A DNA stretch of 19,033 bases from JBBQUP01 sp038212305 (GCA_038212305.1 JBBQUP010000070.1:1-19033), one strand, 5' to 3'. Numbered from the stretch's first letter, positions 1-7,842 are shown. Notes: a model not told the origin generated them from the sequence alone. Numbers and translations are program-made.

Positions 1-324
1 AATGATCCGTTTTATGTCGCAATTTTGGGTTTCATAGATGTGGTTCGTTATCCAGATGATAAATCGCAGCCGGCAACCATCCTGTATTTAAGTTTTGGGG
101 ATTGTGTCGAAAATATTGAGTTTTATTCGCCAAACGACCAAAATATCAGTCATCCCTGCTTTGTGGTAAATGATATGCAAGAAACAATTTATACGCTCAA
201 AGAAAGAAAAACTACAGAAAAAGTAGGTAAACCCATTATTGGAAAAGGCAAGCGTTGGATCATGAATATGTGGAATTCTGATAATACTCGTGTTGAGTTT
301 ACTGAGGCTCATTGTGTGCGTTAA
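1..324 (+). CDS. VOC-family (glyoxalase-fold) protein, 5' end cut off by the window
   Basis: The reading frame is open from base 1 to the TAA at 322-324, so only the C-terminal 107 residues are present. They read as the second half of a vicinal-oxygen-chelate domain: beta-strand segments, a short 'HPCFVVNDMQETI' stretch typical of the start of the second beta-alpha-beta-beta-beta unit, then 'RWIMNMWNSDNTRVEF'. The Glu in this last strand (TRVEF) sits where VOC enzymes carry a metal ligand. Family members are metal-dependent lyases, isomerases or dioxygenases, and the substrate cannot be told from this fragment. No signal sequence can be judged because the start is missing. The next gene begins 31 bases downstream on the same strand, so the two may be co-transcribed. 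I am fairly sure of the fold and not of the role. Confidence 0.7.
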   Translation, partial: NDPFYVAILGFIDVVRYPDDKSQPATILYLSFGDCVENIEFYSPNDQNISHPCFVVNDMQETIYTLKERKTTEKVGKPIIGKGKRWIMNMWNSDNTRVEFTEAHCVR

Positions 325-355
325 TTATTTAAGTTGAATTTAAATTATTTGAATT

Positions 356-1372
356 ATGGAAAACAACAATATCTCCCGCCGGAAATTTATCAAACAAAGT
401 GTCGGAATGGGTGCTTTAATGTTTGGTGGATCTCAAATTCTATCTTCGTGTTCAACACTGTTCAGGACAACTACTTCATCCAGTCATTACGATTTAAAAG
501 GATTACCATCGGTTATCCTCGGAAAAACAGGCATTCGAATTCCTCGAATTGCCCTTGGGCTCGGGAGTCGGTTTTGCAATATTGTAGATCCGGACGAATC
601 TACCCGTATCTTAAATTACGCATTGGATAACGGTCTCTATTATTGGGATACTGCGTGGGTGTATGAAAACACAAAATTGGGCATTGTTAGTGAAGAAAGA
701 TTAGGCGAAACAGTGAATAAACGCAGGAATGAAATATTTCTTTCAACAAAAGTTACCAGTCGCAATCCTGATGAAGCCATGCGTCAGATTGAAACCAGCT
801 TGAAACGTCTAAAAACAGATCATGTTGATATGTTAATGATACACGATGTGCAAAACGATGCCGATGTGGCAAGACTAAGCGAGAAGGGTGGTTTGATTGA
901 CATTTTGCATAAGATGAAAGATCAGAAAATCACTCGCTTTATTGGCTTCTCAGGTCATACAGAGGCAAACGCACTAAATACCATGGCAGGTAGGGGCGAC
1001 TTTGACAATATGCTAATGGCAATGAATCATTGGAACGGTTATAAGCAAAATCGTCAGGAATTGGTTATTCCAACAGCCAAAGAGAAGGGAATGGGCGTAA
1101 TCCTAATGAAAGTAGTACGTCCAAAAGAATCTATCAAAGGGCTTGATGCTAATGAATTGGTTCGTTTTGCCCTTTCGCTTAAAGGCCCAGACGGTATTGT
1201 ATTAGGAATGGAATCGATGGAAGTTGTAAAAGCAAACATCGAAAACCTCAGAAATTTTAAACCTATGGACGATGAGCGCATGAAAACCCTTGCCATGGAG
1301 TTAACTCCATTCTATAATCACGAAAATCTACCATGGATGGCAAACGGCTATAGAGACGGGAATTGGGTGTAA
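356..1372 (+). CDS. Tat-exported aldo/keto reductase, probable lipoprotein
   Basis: This 338-residue protein opens with a twin-arginine signal (SRRKFIK, R8-R9), a hydrophobic stretch, and a lipobox-like LSSC with Cys32. It is therefore probably exported folded and lipid-anchored. The rest is an aldo/keto reductase (beta/alpha)8 barrel. The catalytic tetrad can be placed at Asp98 and Tyr103 (DTAWVY), Lys132 (STKV) and His163 (MLMIHD). These enzymes reduce aldehydes or ketones, or oxidise alcohols, with NAD(P)H. A Tat-exported one presumably arrives with its cofactor already bound, since free NAD(P)H is scarce outside the cytoplasm; that is inference. It is a common neighbour of sugar-degradation genes in Bacteroidota, but nothing here fixes a sugar substrate. 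The start is the only ATG that yields the complete Tat signal. Length is normal for the family plus its leader. Confidence 0.88.
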   Translation: MENNNISRRKFIKQSVGMGALMFGGSQILSSCSTLFRTTTSSSHYDLKGLPSVILGKTGIRIPRIALGLGSRFCNIVDPDESTRILNYALDNGLYYWDTAWVYENTKLGIVSEERLGETVNKRRNEIFLSTKVTSRNPDEAMRQIETSLKRLKTDHVDMLMIHDVQNDADVARLSEKGGLIDILHKMKDQKITRFIGFSGHTEANALNTMAGRGDFDNMLMAMNHWNGYKQNRQELVIPTAKEKGMGVILMKVVRPKESIKGLDANELVRFALSLKGPDGIVLGMESMEVVKANIENLRNFKPMDDERMKTLAMELTPFYNHENLPWMANGYRDGNWV

Positions 1373-1377
1373 ATTAA

Positions 1378-1767
1378 CCAATACAATTAATCAAAGACAC
1401 AAGTGATTTGAATTTTATTCTGAATGCCGAAAATTCAGGGCAAAAAGAGGTTTGGAATGCTGATAACACAGATGTAAAAGTGTCTATTGGTAAGTGGCTT
1501 ACCATGGATTACTGTTTTTTGGAAGGCAATAAAGAAACTGGCCATTTCGGGATGACGATTACACCCGATAGTGGGACGAAACAGATTGTTTTCGACGTGC
1601 ACGATTTCACCCACATGACTAAAGACTCAGCTCGCAATGGCTTGACTGGCTACAACCCAATGAAACTTTACACATCCGACAAACTAGTTGATTACATGAG
1701 GTCGCAAGGTAAAACGCTGCAAATCTACTGGGATGACTATAAATTGTGGAAGAACAAAAGACCCTAA
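1378..1767 (+). pseudogene. Orphan C-terminal part of a jelly-roll (ConA-like) carbohydrate-active protein
   Basis: From just after an in-frame stop at 1375-1377 the frame is open to TAA at 1765-1767. It has no ATG before the coding-like part begins; the first usable codon is a TTG at 1408. The peptide is full of short alternating strands, for example 'VKVSIGKWLTMDYCFLEGN' and 'QGKTLQIYWDDYKLWKN'. The latter looks like the closing strand of concanavalin-like jelly rolls found in polysaccharide lyases, laminarinase-like enzymes and their binding modules. No signal peptide and no N-terminal half are present, although such proteins are normally secreted and over 200 residues long. I read it as the tail left by a deletion that removed the front of the gene. 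Its AT-rich coding style matches its neighbours. A small intact protein starting at TTG is possible but less likely. The family assignment is tentative. Confidence 0.5.
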
Positions 1768-1829
1768 AAACCTTATCTGATATTAAAAGTAAAGTCAAAA
1801 GATAAAAACAACCATTAGAAATTCTCTCT

Positions 1830-1863
1830 CACATAGGAGTATGATTGTAGAGCGTTCCATGTG
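1830..1863 (+). repeat. Small inverted repeat in the leader before the xylosidase gene
   Basis: CACAT-A-GGA at 1830-1838 can pair with TCC-ATGTG at 1856-1863, giving a stem of 5 + 3 pairs with one bulged A and a 17-base loop. It lies 26 bases before the ATG at 1889. No T-run follows, so it is not a standard terminator. It could be a leader hairpin or chance pairing. Confidence 0.25.
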
Positions 1864-1888
1864 AAAATTAAATTCAAATTATAAACGC

Positions 1889-3817
1889 ATGAAAACAAAT
1901 ATCCTCAATCTGCTGTTGATTTTATTTTTCGTTGTTGAAGTCACGGCACGACCCCAATCTGCCGCCAAAGATTACCACGTTTCGAAAACTGGAAACGATA
2001 CCAATGATGGATCGCTTACAAAACCATTCTTAACAATTTCAAACGCTGTCAAATCTGCCATGCCGGGCGATACCATTACCGTTCATTCCGGAACTTATCG
2101 TGAACGAATTGATCCGTTGCGGGGTGGTGACAGTGATTCAACAAGGATTGTATACCGCGCTGCTCATGGCGAAAAGGTTCAGATTAAAGGATCAGAAGAG
2201 ATTAATGGCTGGAAAAAAGACAAAAATGGCGTGTGGTCTGTTACAATACCTAATTCTTTTTTTGGAGATTATAATCCGTATAAAGATTCGATCAACGGCG
2301 ATTGGTTTATTGGCAAAGGACGTATTCATCATACCGGCGAAGTATTCCTGAACGGCAAATCGCTGTACGAAAAAGAGAACATAGAATTGGTAATCAACCC
2401 AGTTGCGAATACCAAAATCAAGGATCCCGAAGGCTCAACTTACACTTGGTATTGCGAAAGTGATGACAACAATACAACAATCTGGGCCAACTTCCATAAA
2501 TTCAATCCCAACAAAGAACTGGTTGAAATCAGTGCACGTCCAACTGTTTTTTATCCCTCAAAACCCGGTATTAATTACATTACCATTAACGGATTTTACA
2601 TTAGTCAGGCTGCTACGCAATGGGGAGCGCCTACTGCCGAACAGGTTGGTATGATTGCAACACATTGGAACAAAGGTTGGATTATCGAAAATAACGTGAT
2701 TAGCGATTCTAAATGTTCGGGAATAACCTTGGGGAAAGAGCGCGGTACGGGTCACAATACCTGGTCGGCTGACAAAGAGAATGTGAACAGGGATGGCAAT
2801 ATTCACTATATCGAAGTAACTTTTAATGTACTCCGGAATGGCTGGAACAAAGAGAATATCGGTTCGCATATTGTGCGTAATAATACCATTTTCAACTGCG
2901 AACAAACTGGTATATGTGGTAGTATGGGTGCAGCCTTCAGTACCATTGAAAATAATCACATTTATAATATTTGGGTGAAAAGATTGTTCGATGGGTACGA
3001 AATTGGTGGAATTAAATTTCATGCTCCAATTGACACTCAGATAAGAAAGAACTGCATACATGATTGTAATAGAGCAATATGGCTCGACTGGATGACTCAG
3101 GGAACACGTGTGTCAGGCAATCTGTTCTATAATAATTCATCAGAGGATATGTTCATCGAAGTCAATCACGGGCCGTATTTGATTGATAACAATATCTTGC
3201 TGTCTCCTACAGCAGTTAGTAATTGGTCTGGCGGTGGTGCATATGTCCATAATCTTATAGCAGGGTCTATCAATGTTCATCCTGAACTAAGGCGGTTCAC
3301 ACCATATTTTTTGCCGCACTCCACAAACATTAAAGGATTAACATCCATTTTTGGAGGGGATGACCGCTTTTACAACAATATTTTTGTAGGTAATGGTGAT
3401 AAAAAACCTGATACAACTGAAAGCAATAATAAATATGGTTCAGCCAGTTATGATAACGCTAAACTTCCTGTTTGGATGGCGGGCAATATATACTTCAATG
3501 TTGCAATACCATGTGTAAAGGATGAAAATAGCATCAACTCAAATAAATTTAATCCTGAAATTAAACTGGTGCAAATCGGCAGCAAGGTTCACCTAAGCTT
3601 TTCATTGGATAAAGCATATACTGATCAAAAAGTACAACTGATTACCACCGAATTATTGGGCAAAGCTAAAATTCCAAAGGCAATCTTCGATAATCCGGAT
3701 GGTACTCTGCTAATTATTGACAAAGATTATTTTGGAAAGACACGAACACCTGACAACAATCGACCTGGTCCTTTTGTGGAATTACCAATTGAATTTAATG
3801 AATTAACAGTTTGGTGA
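1889..3817 (+). CDS. Secreted GH120-like beta-xylosidase (right-handed parallel beta-helix)
   Basis: This 642-residue protein has a signal peptide (hydrophobic residues 5-18) and no lipobox, so it is likely periplasmic or secreted. The mature part starts with the beta-helix entry segment (DYHVSKTGNDTNDGS, PGDTITVHSGTYRE). It then carries landmarks I associate with GH120 xylosidases: 'NSFFGDYNPY', 'HTGEVFLNGKSLYE', 'GGIKFHAPID', 'AIWLDWMTQGTR' and 'DMFIEVNHGP'. Asp400 (WLDW) and Glu424 (FIEV) are 24 residues apart and fit the family's Asp nucleophile and Glu acid/base, about 23 apart in the characterised Thermoanaerobacterium enzyme. GH120 enzymes release xylose from the non-reducing end of xylo-oligosaccharides with retention. 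The length agrees with the family. It lies between two broken gene tails, upstream of an acetyl-xylan-esterase-like gene, which supports a xylan-related role. The ATG at 1889 gives the full signal peptide. Other beta-helix enzymes are possible but fit less well. Confidence 0.8.
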   Translation: MKTNILNLLLILFFVVEVTARPQSAAKDYHVSKTGNDTNDGSLTKPFLTISNAVKSAMPGDTITVHSGTYRERIDPLRGGDSDSTRIVYRAAHGEKVQIKGSEEINGWKKDKNGVWSVTIPNSFFGDYNPYKDSINGDWFIGKGRIHHTGEVFLNGKSLYEKENIELVINPVANTKIKDPEGSTYTWYCESDDNNTTIWANFHKFNPNKELVEISARPTVFYPSKPGINYITINGFYISQAATQWGAPTAEQVGMIATHWNKGWIIENNVISDSKCSGITLGKERGTGHNTWSADKENVNRDGNIHYIEVTFNVLRNGWNKENIGSHIVRNNTIFNCEQTGICGSMGAAFSTIENNHIYNIWVKRLFDGYEIGGIKFHAPIDTQIRKNCIHDCNRAIWLDWMTQGTRVSGNLFYNNSSEDMFIEVNHGPYLIDNNILLSPTAVSNWSGGGAYVHNLIAGSINVHPELRRFTPYFLPHSTNIKGLTSIFGGDDRFYNNIFVGNGDKKPDTTESNNKYGSASYDNAKLPVWMAGNIYFNVAIPCVKDENSINSNKFNPEIKLVQIGSKVHLSFSLDKAYTDQKVQLITTELLGKAKIPKAIFDNPDGTLLIIDKDYFGKTRTPDNNRPGPFVELPIEFNELTVW

Positions 3818-3845
3818 AAGACTATAAATGAATAATCTACAATAG

Positions 3846-4051
3846 ATCCTAAAAAATCATTATTTGTTCGAAAAGTATCCGCCCGTTATTTCGAACGGAA
3901 AGATTGCATTAAACGACAAACCCTGTCTCGATATTAATGGGACGAATCGAAGATTGAAAAGAAGCAAAAGATCAGTTTGTACAATAAATTTCATGCTATC
4001 AACGATAAAGCCTTCTATAAAAACATTTCAAGTGTAAAACCAAGTTTTTAA
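3846..4051 (+). pseudogene. Frameshifted remnant, probably the tail of an enolase-superfamily dehydratase
   Basis: The 252-base gap between the xylosidase and esterase genes holds a decayed coding stretch. Frame one, open after the TAG at 3843-3845, reads 'LFEKYPPVISNGKIALNDKP' from 3864. This resembles the closing segment of mandelate racemase/enolase-superfamily sugar-acid dehydratases, where a Pro-Pro-Val/Ile, Asn-Gly and Lys-Pro-Gly-Leu-Gly pattern is usual. Near 3940 the sense moves to another frame, as if one base were lost. It continues as 'DESKIEKKQKISLYNKFHAI' and ends at TAA 4049-4051. No start codon or body of the gene remains. That it is decayed coding DNA is fairly well supported by the continuity across the shift. 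The family name is a guess from the short motif. Confidence 0.42.
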
Positions 4052-4069
4052 ATTGATAATACATTAAAT

Positions 4070-5803
4070 ATGAACAAAATAAATTTGTCGATCATTGTTT
4101 TGTTGATCTTATTTCAGACTAATTTATTTGCACAAAATCCGCTGAATGAGAAATGGAAATTCAAAATTGGAGACGATCCGGAATGGGCAAGCCTTTCATT
4201 TAATGACACCTTATGGACAAATCTGCTTACCAATGAAAGCTGGGAAAATCAAGGCTTCCCAAATTATGACGGATATGCCTTTTACAGAACAACAGTAATT
4301 ATTCCTTCGATTTACAAAGCCGACGCTGAAAAATATGGAGGATTATGGCTGCATCTGGGTAAAATTAAAGATGTTGATTCTACATTTTTCAATGGCAAGT
4401 TTTTAATTAAAACAGGCAGTTTTCCTCCAAATTTTATTTCAAAATATATAACACCGCGAAATTATACCTTACCTGTAAATGAGATCAAATGGGATAAACC
4501 CAACGTAATTGCAGTAAAGGTTTACAATTACACCGGAAGTGGTGGTCTTTATTTAGACCCGGTTTCGCTTGTGGTTAAAGAAAAATCAGATTTGTTTACT
4601 ATTCAGGCAGCGTTCAAAGAATCGGATCAGATTATTAGAGACGGATCAGATGTTGTTATTCCTATCAGAATAAAAAGTGCTGATAGGTATGCCTATTCTG
4701 GAAAGTTAAGCTTGTCGGTTGTCAGTGATTTTAAAATGGATATTTCTAATCAGTCACAAGACATAAAAATTGATAAAAAGTCAGTTAAAGATTTCACATT
4801 CATTATTAAAGATCCGGCACCCGGGTTTTATAATGTTGTAGTGAAAATGGAAGGGAAGCAAGTCAGCAAAACTCAATGTTTTTCATTTGGAGTGAAGCCC
4901 GAAAAAATTCAATCGCTCGTTGATCATCCTGCTGATTTCGAGAGCTATTGGAATCGGGCTCGAAAAGAGCTTGCTGCCGTCGATCCGCAATTTAAAGTTA
5001 TCAAAATGGATAGCTTATGTACATCATCGAAAAATGTGTTTTTAGTCGAAATGCGATCATTAGGAAATGTTTTAATTCGTGGTTGGTATACCGTGCCCAA
5101 AAAGGAAGGAAAACATCCAGCAATTCTTCAGCTTCAAGGCTATAGCTCTAACGCGAAACCTGCGATAAATTACGGAGATGATTTTATACGTTTTTGCTTA
5201 AACATCAGAGGTCACGGAAATAGCCGTGATAATGTTAATCCCGGATTTCCTGGCTATCTGCAATATTTTATTAACGACAAGGAACAATATATCTATCGCG
5301 GAGCTTACATGGATTGTATCAGAGCAATGGATTTTTTGTTTTCGAGACCAGAAGTAGATACAACAAGAGTAGTTGTTGAAGGAGTAAGTCAGGGAGGCGC
5401 TCTTACTATTGCAACTGCAGCTCTCGACAATAAGCGAGTCAGACTTTGCGTGCCACAAATCCCCTTTTTATCAGACTTCCCTCATTATTTCCAGATTGCA
5501 GATTGGCCAGGCAATGAATTTGTTTCGTATGTAAAAAATCATCCCAAAACTAGTTGGGAAACGGTCTATAATACGCTTAGTTATATTGATATAAAAAATC
5601 TTGCTGGCTGGGTTAAATGTCCTGTTTTAATGGGATTCGGATTGCTCGACAAAACCTGTCCTCCACACATCAACTTCGCTGCATATAATCAATTAACATG
5701 CCACAAAGAATATATTGCTTTTCCTACAACTGGGCATGATATTCCTGATGAATTCAGAACCTACGAAATGGAGTGGATTAGAAAAACCCTTGGCGTGAAT
5801 TAG
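4070..5803 (+). CDS. Secreted acetyl-xylan-esterase-like enzyme (CE7-type) with N-terminal jelly-roll domain
   Basis: This 577-residue protein has a signal peptide (residues 1-21, cleavage after LFA) and no lipobox. Residues ~25-170 form a galactose-binding-like jelly roll (WASLSFNDTLW, YAFYRTTVIIP, LWLHLGKIKDVDSTFFNG), as seen in sialate esterases and GH2 enzymes. Residues ~175-275 look like an Ig-like linker, and ~280-577 are an alpha/beta hydrolase of the AXE1/CE7 type. The triad can be placed as Ser440 (GVSQGG), Asp527 (GLLDKTCPP) and His556 (TGHD). The spacings of 87 and 29 residues match known CE7 enzymes, and R380-G381-H382 takes the place of the CE7 RGQ motif. CE7 enzymes remove acetyl groups from short xylo-oligosaccharides and other small esters, so this one would open acetylated substrate to the neighbouring xylosidase. 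CE7 proteins are usually about 320 residues, cytoplasmic and without this front domain. The export and the fusion are therefore notable, and the substrate may differ. Confidence 0.8.
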   Translation: MNKINLSIIVLLILFQTNLFAQNPLNEKWKFKIGDDPEWASLSFNDTLWTNLLTNESWENQGFPNYDGYAFYRTTVIIPSIYKADAEKYGGLWLHLGKIKDVDSTFFNGKFLIKTGSFPPNFISKYITPRNYTLPVNEIKWDKPNVIAVKVYNYTGSGGLYLDPVSLVVKEKSDLFTIQAAFKESDQIIRDGSDVVIPIRIKSADRYAYSGKLSLSVVSDFKMDISNQSQDIKIDKKSVKDFTFIIKDPAPGFYNVVVKMEGKQVSKTQCFSFGVKPEKIQSLVDHPADFESYWNRARKELAAVDPQFKVIKMDSLCTSSKNVFLVEMRSLGNVLIRGWYTVPKKEGKHPAILQLQGYSSNAKPAINYGDDFIRFCLNIRGHGNSRDNVNPGFPGYLQYFINDKEQYIYRGAYMDCIRAMDFLFSRPEVDTTRVVVEGVSQGGALTIATAALDNKRVRLCVPQIPFLSDFPHYFQIADWPGNEFVSYVKNHPKTSWETVYNTLSYIDIKNLAGWVKCPVLMGFGLLDKTCPPHINFAAYNQLTCHKEYIAFPTTGHDIPDEFRTYEMEWIRKTLGVN

Positions 5804-5832
5804 AAATCGAAATTTGCGATTAACGATTATAA

Positions 5833-5931
5833 GATTCATTGAAATTGTGAAATGACTTTGAGTAGTTTTCTTCTTTTAGTTATCATTTTGTGATTGCGTT
5901 GAAATTCAATTCTACGATTGCAATGAAAATT
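5833..5931 (+). promoter_or_regulatory. Three imperfect direct repeats upstream of the sigma-factor gene
   Basis: The 162-base gap before the sigma gene contains GATTCATTGAAATT (5833-5846), GATTGCGTTGAAATT (5892-5906) and GATTGCAATGAAAATT (5916-5931), which share GATT-N3/4-TGAA(A)ATT. The second and third start 24 bases apart. They could be operator half-sites or promoter elements, but in such AT-rich DNA chance similarity is a serious alternative. Confidence 0.3.
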
Positions 5932-5965
5932 TTCTATTTTGGTTATTTATTTCTAAGTTTATTAA

Positions 5966-6502
5966 ATGGATAGAGACGATGAAAAATGGCAAAAGTCGAA
6001 TGCTGGAGATGAATCAGGCCTGTCAACTATTTATCGTCAGAATTTTCTTCCAATGTTTCAATATGGTATAAAATTCAAAGATGATCCGGATTTTATTAAA
6101 GATCGCATTCAGGATGTTTTTTGTAAACTAATTCAGGCGAATACCAATCTTAGATCAAAGTTTAGTATCAGGTATTATTTATTAAAAGCATTAAAAAATT
6201 CGATTTTAAAAGAATTGGATAGAAGTAAAAAAAATATTTCGATTGAAGATGTCCCCATGAGATTTGAAGCAGCATTCTCATTAGAAGAAGAAATTATAGA
6301 AAAAGAAGATAAGACAAGGAAGGATAAGGCCTTTTTAGATGGCTTGAAAAGTTTGAGTCACCGTCAGAGGGAAATTATCTACCTTCGATACGAGTGTGGT
6401 TTGGAGTATGATCAAATTTGCAAGGTGATGGATTTGAAAAACGATTCGGTCAGAAAGTTGGTTTTCAGAGCAATAAAATCGTTAAAAAAGATTGTTGAAT
6501 AA
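5966..6502 (+). CDS. ECF-type RNA polymerase sigma factor of a PUL
   Basis: This 178-residue protein has the two-domain plan of an ECF (extracytoplasmic function) sigma-70 factor. Residues ~20-85 are region 2 (core binding and -10 recognition; 'YRQNFLPMFQYG', 'KDRIQDVFCKL'). Residues ~125-178 are region 4 (-35 recognition helix-turn-helix; 'LSHRQREIIYLRYECGLEY', 'DSVRKLVFRAIKSLKK'). No region 3 is present, as expected. It sits before a FecR-like anti-sigma gene and a SusC gene carrying an STN domain. This is the standard Bacteroidota arrangement in which outer-membrane substrate binding releases the sigma factor to transcribe the PUL. The start at 5966 gives the normal N-terminal 'W...AGDESGLSTIYRQ' segment. 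Its target promoter cannot be read with confidence from the window. Confidence 0.92.
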   Translation: MDRDDEKWQKSNAGDESGLSTIYRQNFLPMFQYGIKFKDDPDFIKDRIQDVFCKLIQANTNLRSKFSIRYYLLKALKNSILKELDRSKKNISIEDVPMRFEAAFSLEEEIIEKEDKTRKDKAFLDGLKSLSHRQREIIYLRYECGLEYDQICKVMDLKNDSVRKLVFRAIKSLKKIVE

Positions 6503-6621
6503 GAGCCGAAAATTTCTATTCCTCTTAGGATGAAAATTTCAGAGGATATGTTTTATAACATGTCTTTCTTGTGTCCACAAAAACATGAAAGTTGGACTTA
6601 GTAGTCAAAAGTTTTTAAAAG

Positions 6622-7842
6622 GTGGAAAAGAATTTCAAAAAATACTCTATTGAATATTTTACCCAGGATATTGATTTTATCAACTGGATAAAGCGAGGCG
6701 ACAATAACGAAAAGTGGGAGGAATTTGTCCGGGAAAATGCGCAATTGTCAAAAGAGATTGATGTCGCCAGAAATATAGTAAATGTACTTCGTTTACAAGA
6801 AATAGAAATTGATGACAAAAGCATCAATGATGTTTTTGAAAATATTGAACATTTTTATTCTCAGTATTCGAAGTCGAGATTAAAAGTTCGGACATTGAAG
6901 TTTATGCGCTATGCTGCAATATTTGTTCTTTTTGCCTCTGTCTCAATTGCTATTCCTTATTATTACTTACATGATAATGATCAATTTTCTGAATTTAATG
7001 TGCCTGCAACAGGGGTAAATGAAGCAAGATTGACTTTATCCAGTGGAGAAGAGATCACTCTAACCCAAACGCATTCTGAGCTTCAATTTAATGCTTCGGG
7101 TGGCCAAATTAAAATCAACAAAGATAGCATCATCAATACCGACACCAAAGAAGATGAAAATTCAATGGCTCAGATTGTTATTCCGTTTGGAATGCGATCG
7201 GATATCCTGTTGTCTGATGGAACAAAGGTTTGGCTTAACGCAGGTTCAAGGCTTGTTTTCCCGCAAAAATTTTCAGGGAAAATCCGGAAAGTATTCCTAA
7301 AGGGTGAAGCATTTTTTGATGTAGCAAAAAACAAGGATGTTCCGTTTATTGTGAGTACTGAAAACATGAATGTCACAGTACTTGGAACAGCATTTAATGT
7401 TAACAGTAATGAATCGGAGAATGAATTGGAAGTTGTTCTGGTTGAAGGTTCTGTTAGCATGAAAGAAAATAAGGCAATGAACTTTTTAGGCAATGAACTT
7501 TTATTGAAGCCCAATCAGAAGGCTACATATAATAAATCAAGTCGGAATACTCAAGTGGAATCCAGAGTGGATGTATCTTATTATATTTCATGGAAGGATG
7601 GCATGTTGGAATTTAATCGGGAGAGCATCATTAATGTATTTAAAAAGCTTTCACAATTTTATAACGTACGTTTCGAAAATGACGCCAGCGTTGAGATGAA
7701 TCAAAAAATTAGTGGAAAACTCGATTTAAAGGAATCACTTGACGCAGTAATGAAAGTGGTTTCTGATGCTACTCCTATTAACTATCGGATTGAAGGGGAT
7801 AAAGTTATTGTAACCAGTAAAATAAATTCTTTGCCCATGTGA
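6622..7842 (+). CDS. FecR-like anti-sigma factor
   Basis: This 406-residue protein has a cytoplasmic N-terminal part (residues 1-90) that should hold the sigma factor and one membrane helix (~95-113, 'YAAIFVLFASVSIAIPYYY'). It then has a periplasmic FecR domain (~185-285, 'IVIPFGMRSDILLSDGTKVW', 'KVFLKGEAFFDVAKNKDVPF', 'VTVLGTAFNV') and a C-terminal DUF4974-type domain (~318-402, 'FNRESIINVFKKLSQFYNV'). The C-terminal domain is the part that contacts the STN domain of a TonB-dependent transducer. The start appears to be a GTG at 6622, since an in-frame stop lies at 6616-6618 and no ATG precedes the conserved N-terminus. The gap to the sigma gene is 119 bases, rather wide for partners that are usually nearly adjacent. 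Its likely partner is SusC1 at 8157. Confidence 0.92.
   Translation: MEKNFKKYSIEYFTQDIDFINWIKRGDNNEKWEEFVRENAQLSKEIDVARNIVNVLRLQEIEIDDKSINDVFENIEHFYSQYSKSRLKVRTLKFMRYAAIFVLFASVSIAIPYYYLHDNDQFSEFNVPATGVNEARLTLSSGEEITLTQTHSELQFNASGGQIKINKDSIINTDTKEDENSMAQIVIPFGMRSDILLSDGTKVWLNAGSRLVFPQKFSGKIRKVFLKGEAFFDVAKNKDVPFIVSTENMNVTVLGTAFNVNSNESENELEVVLVEGSVSMKENKAMNFLGNELLLKPNQKATYNKSSRNTQVESRVDVSYYISWKDGMLEFNRESIINVFKKLSQFYNVRFENDASVEMNQKISGKLDLKESLDAVMKVVSDATPINYRIEGDKVIVTSKINSLPM

Noticed and set aside
2558..3061. Minus-strand frame of 167 codons inside the xylosidase gene
   Set aside because: It lies wholly opposite a well-supported gene, has no domain-like sequence, and is explained as the shadow of the coding strand.
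7170..7514. Minus-strand frame of 114 codons opposite the anti-sigma gene
   Set aside because: The FecR domain on the plus strand is clear here, and the opposite frame has no recognisable features.
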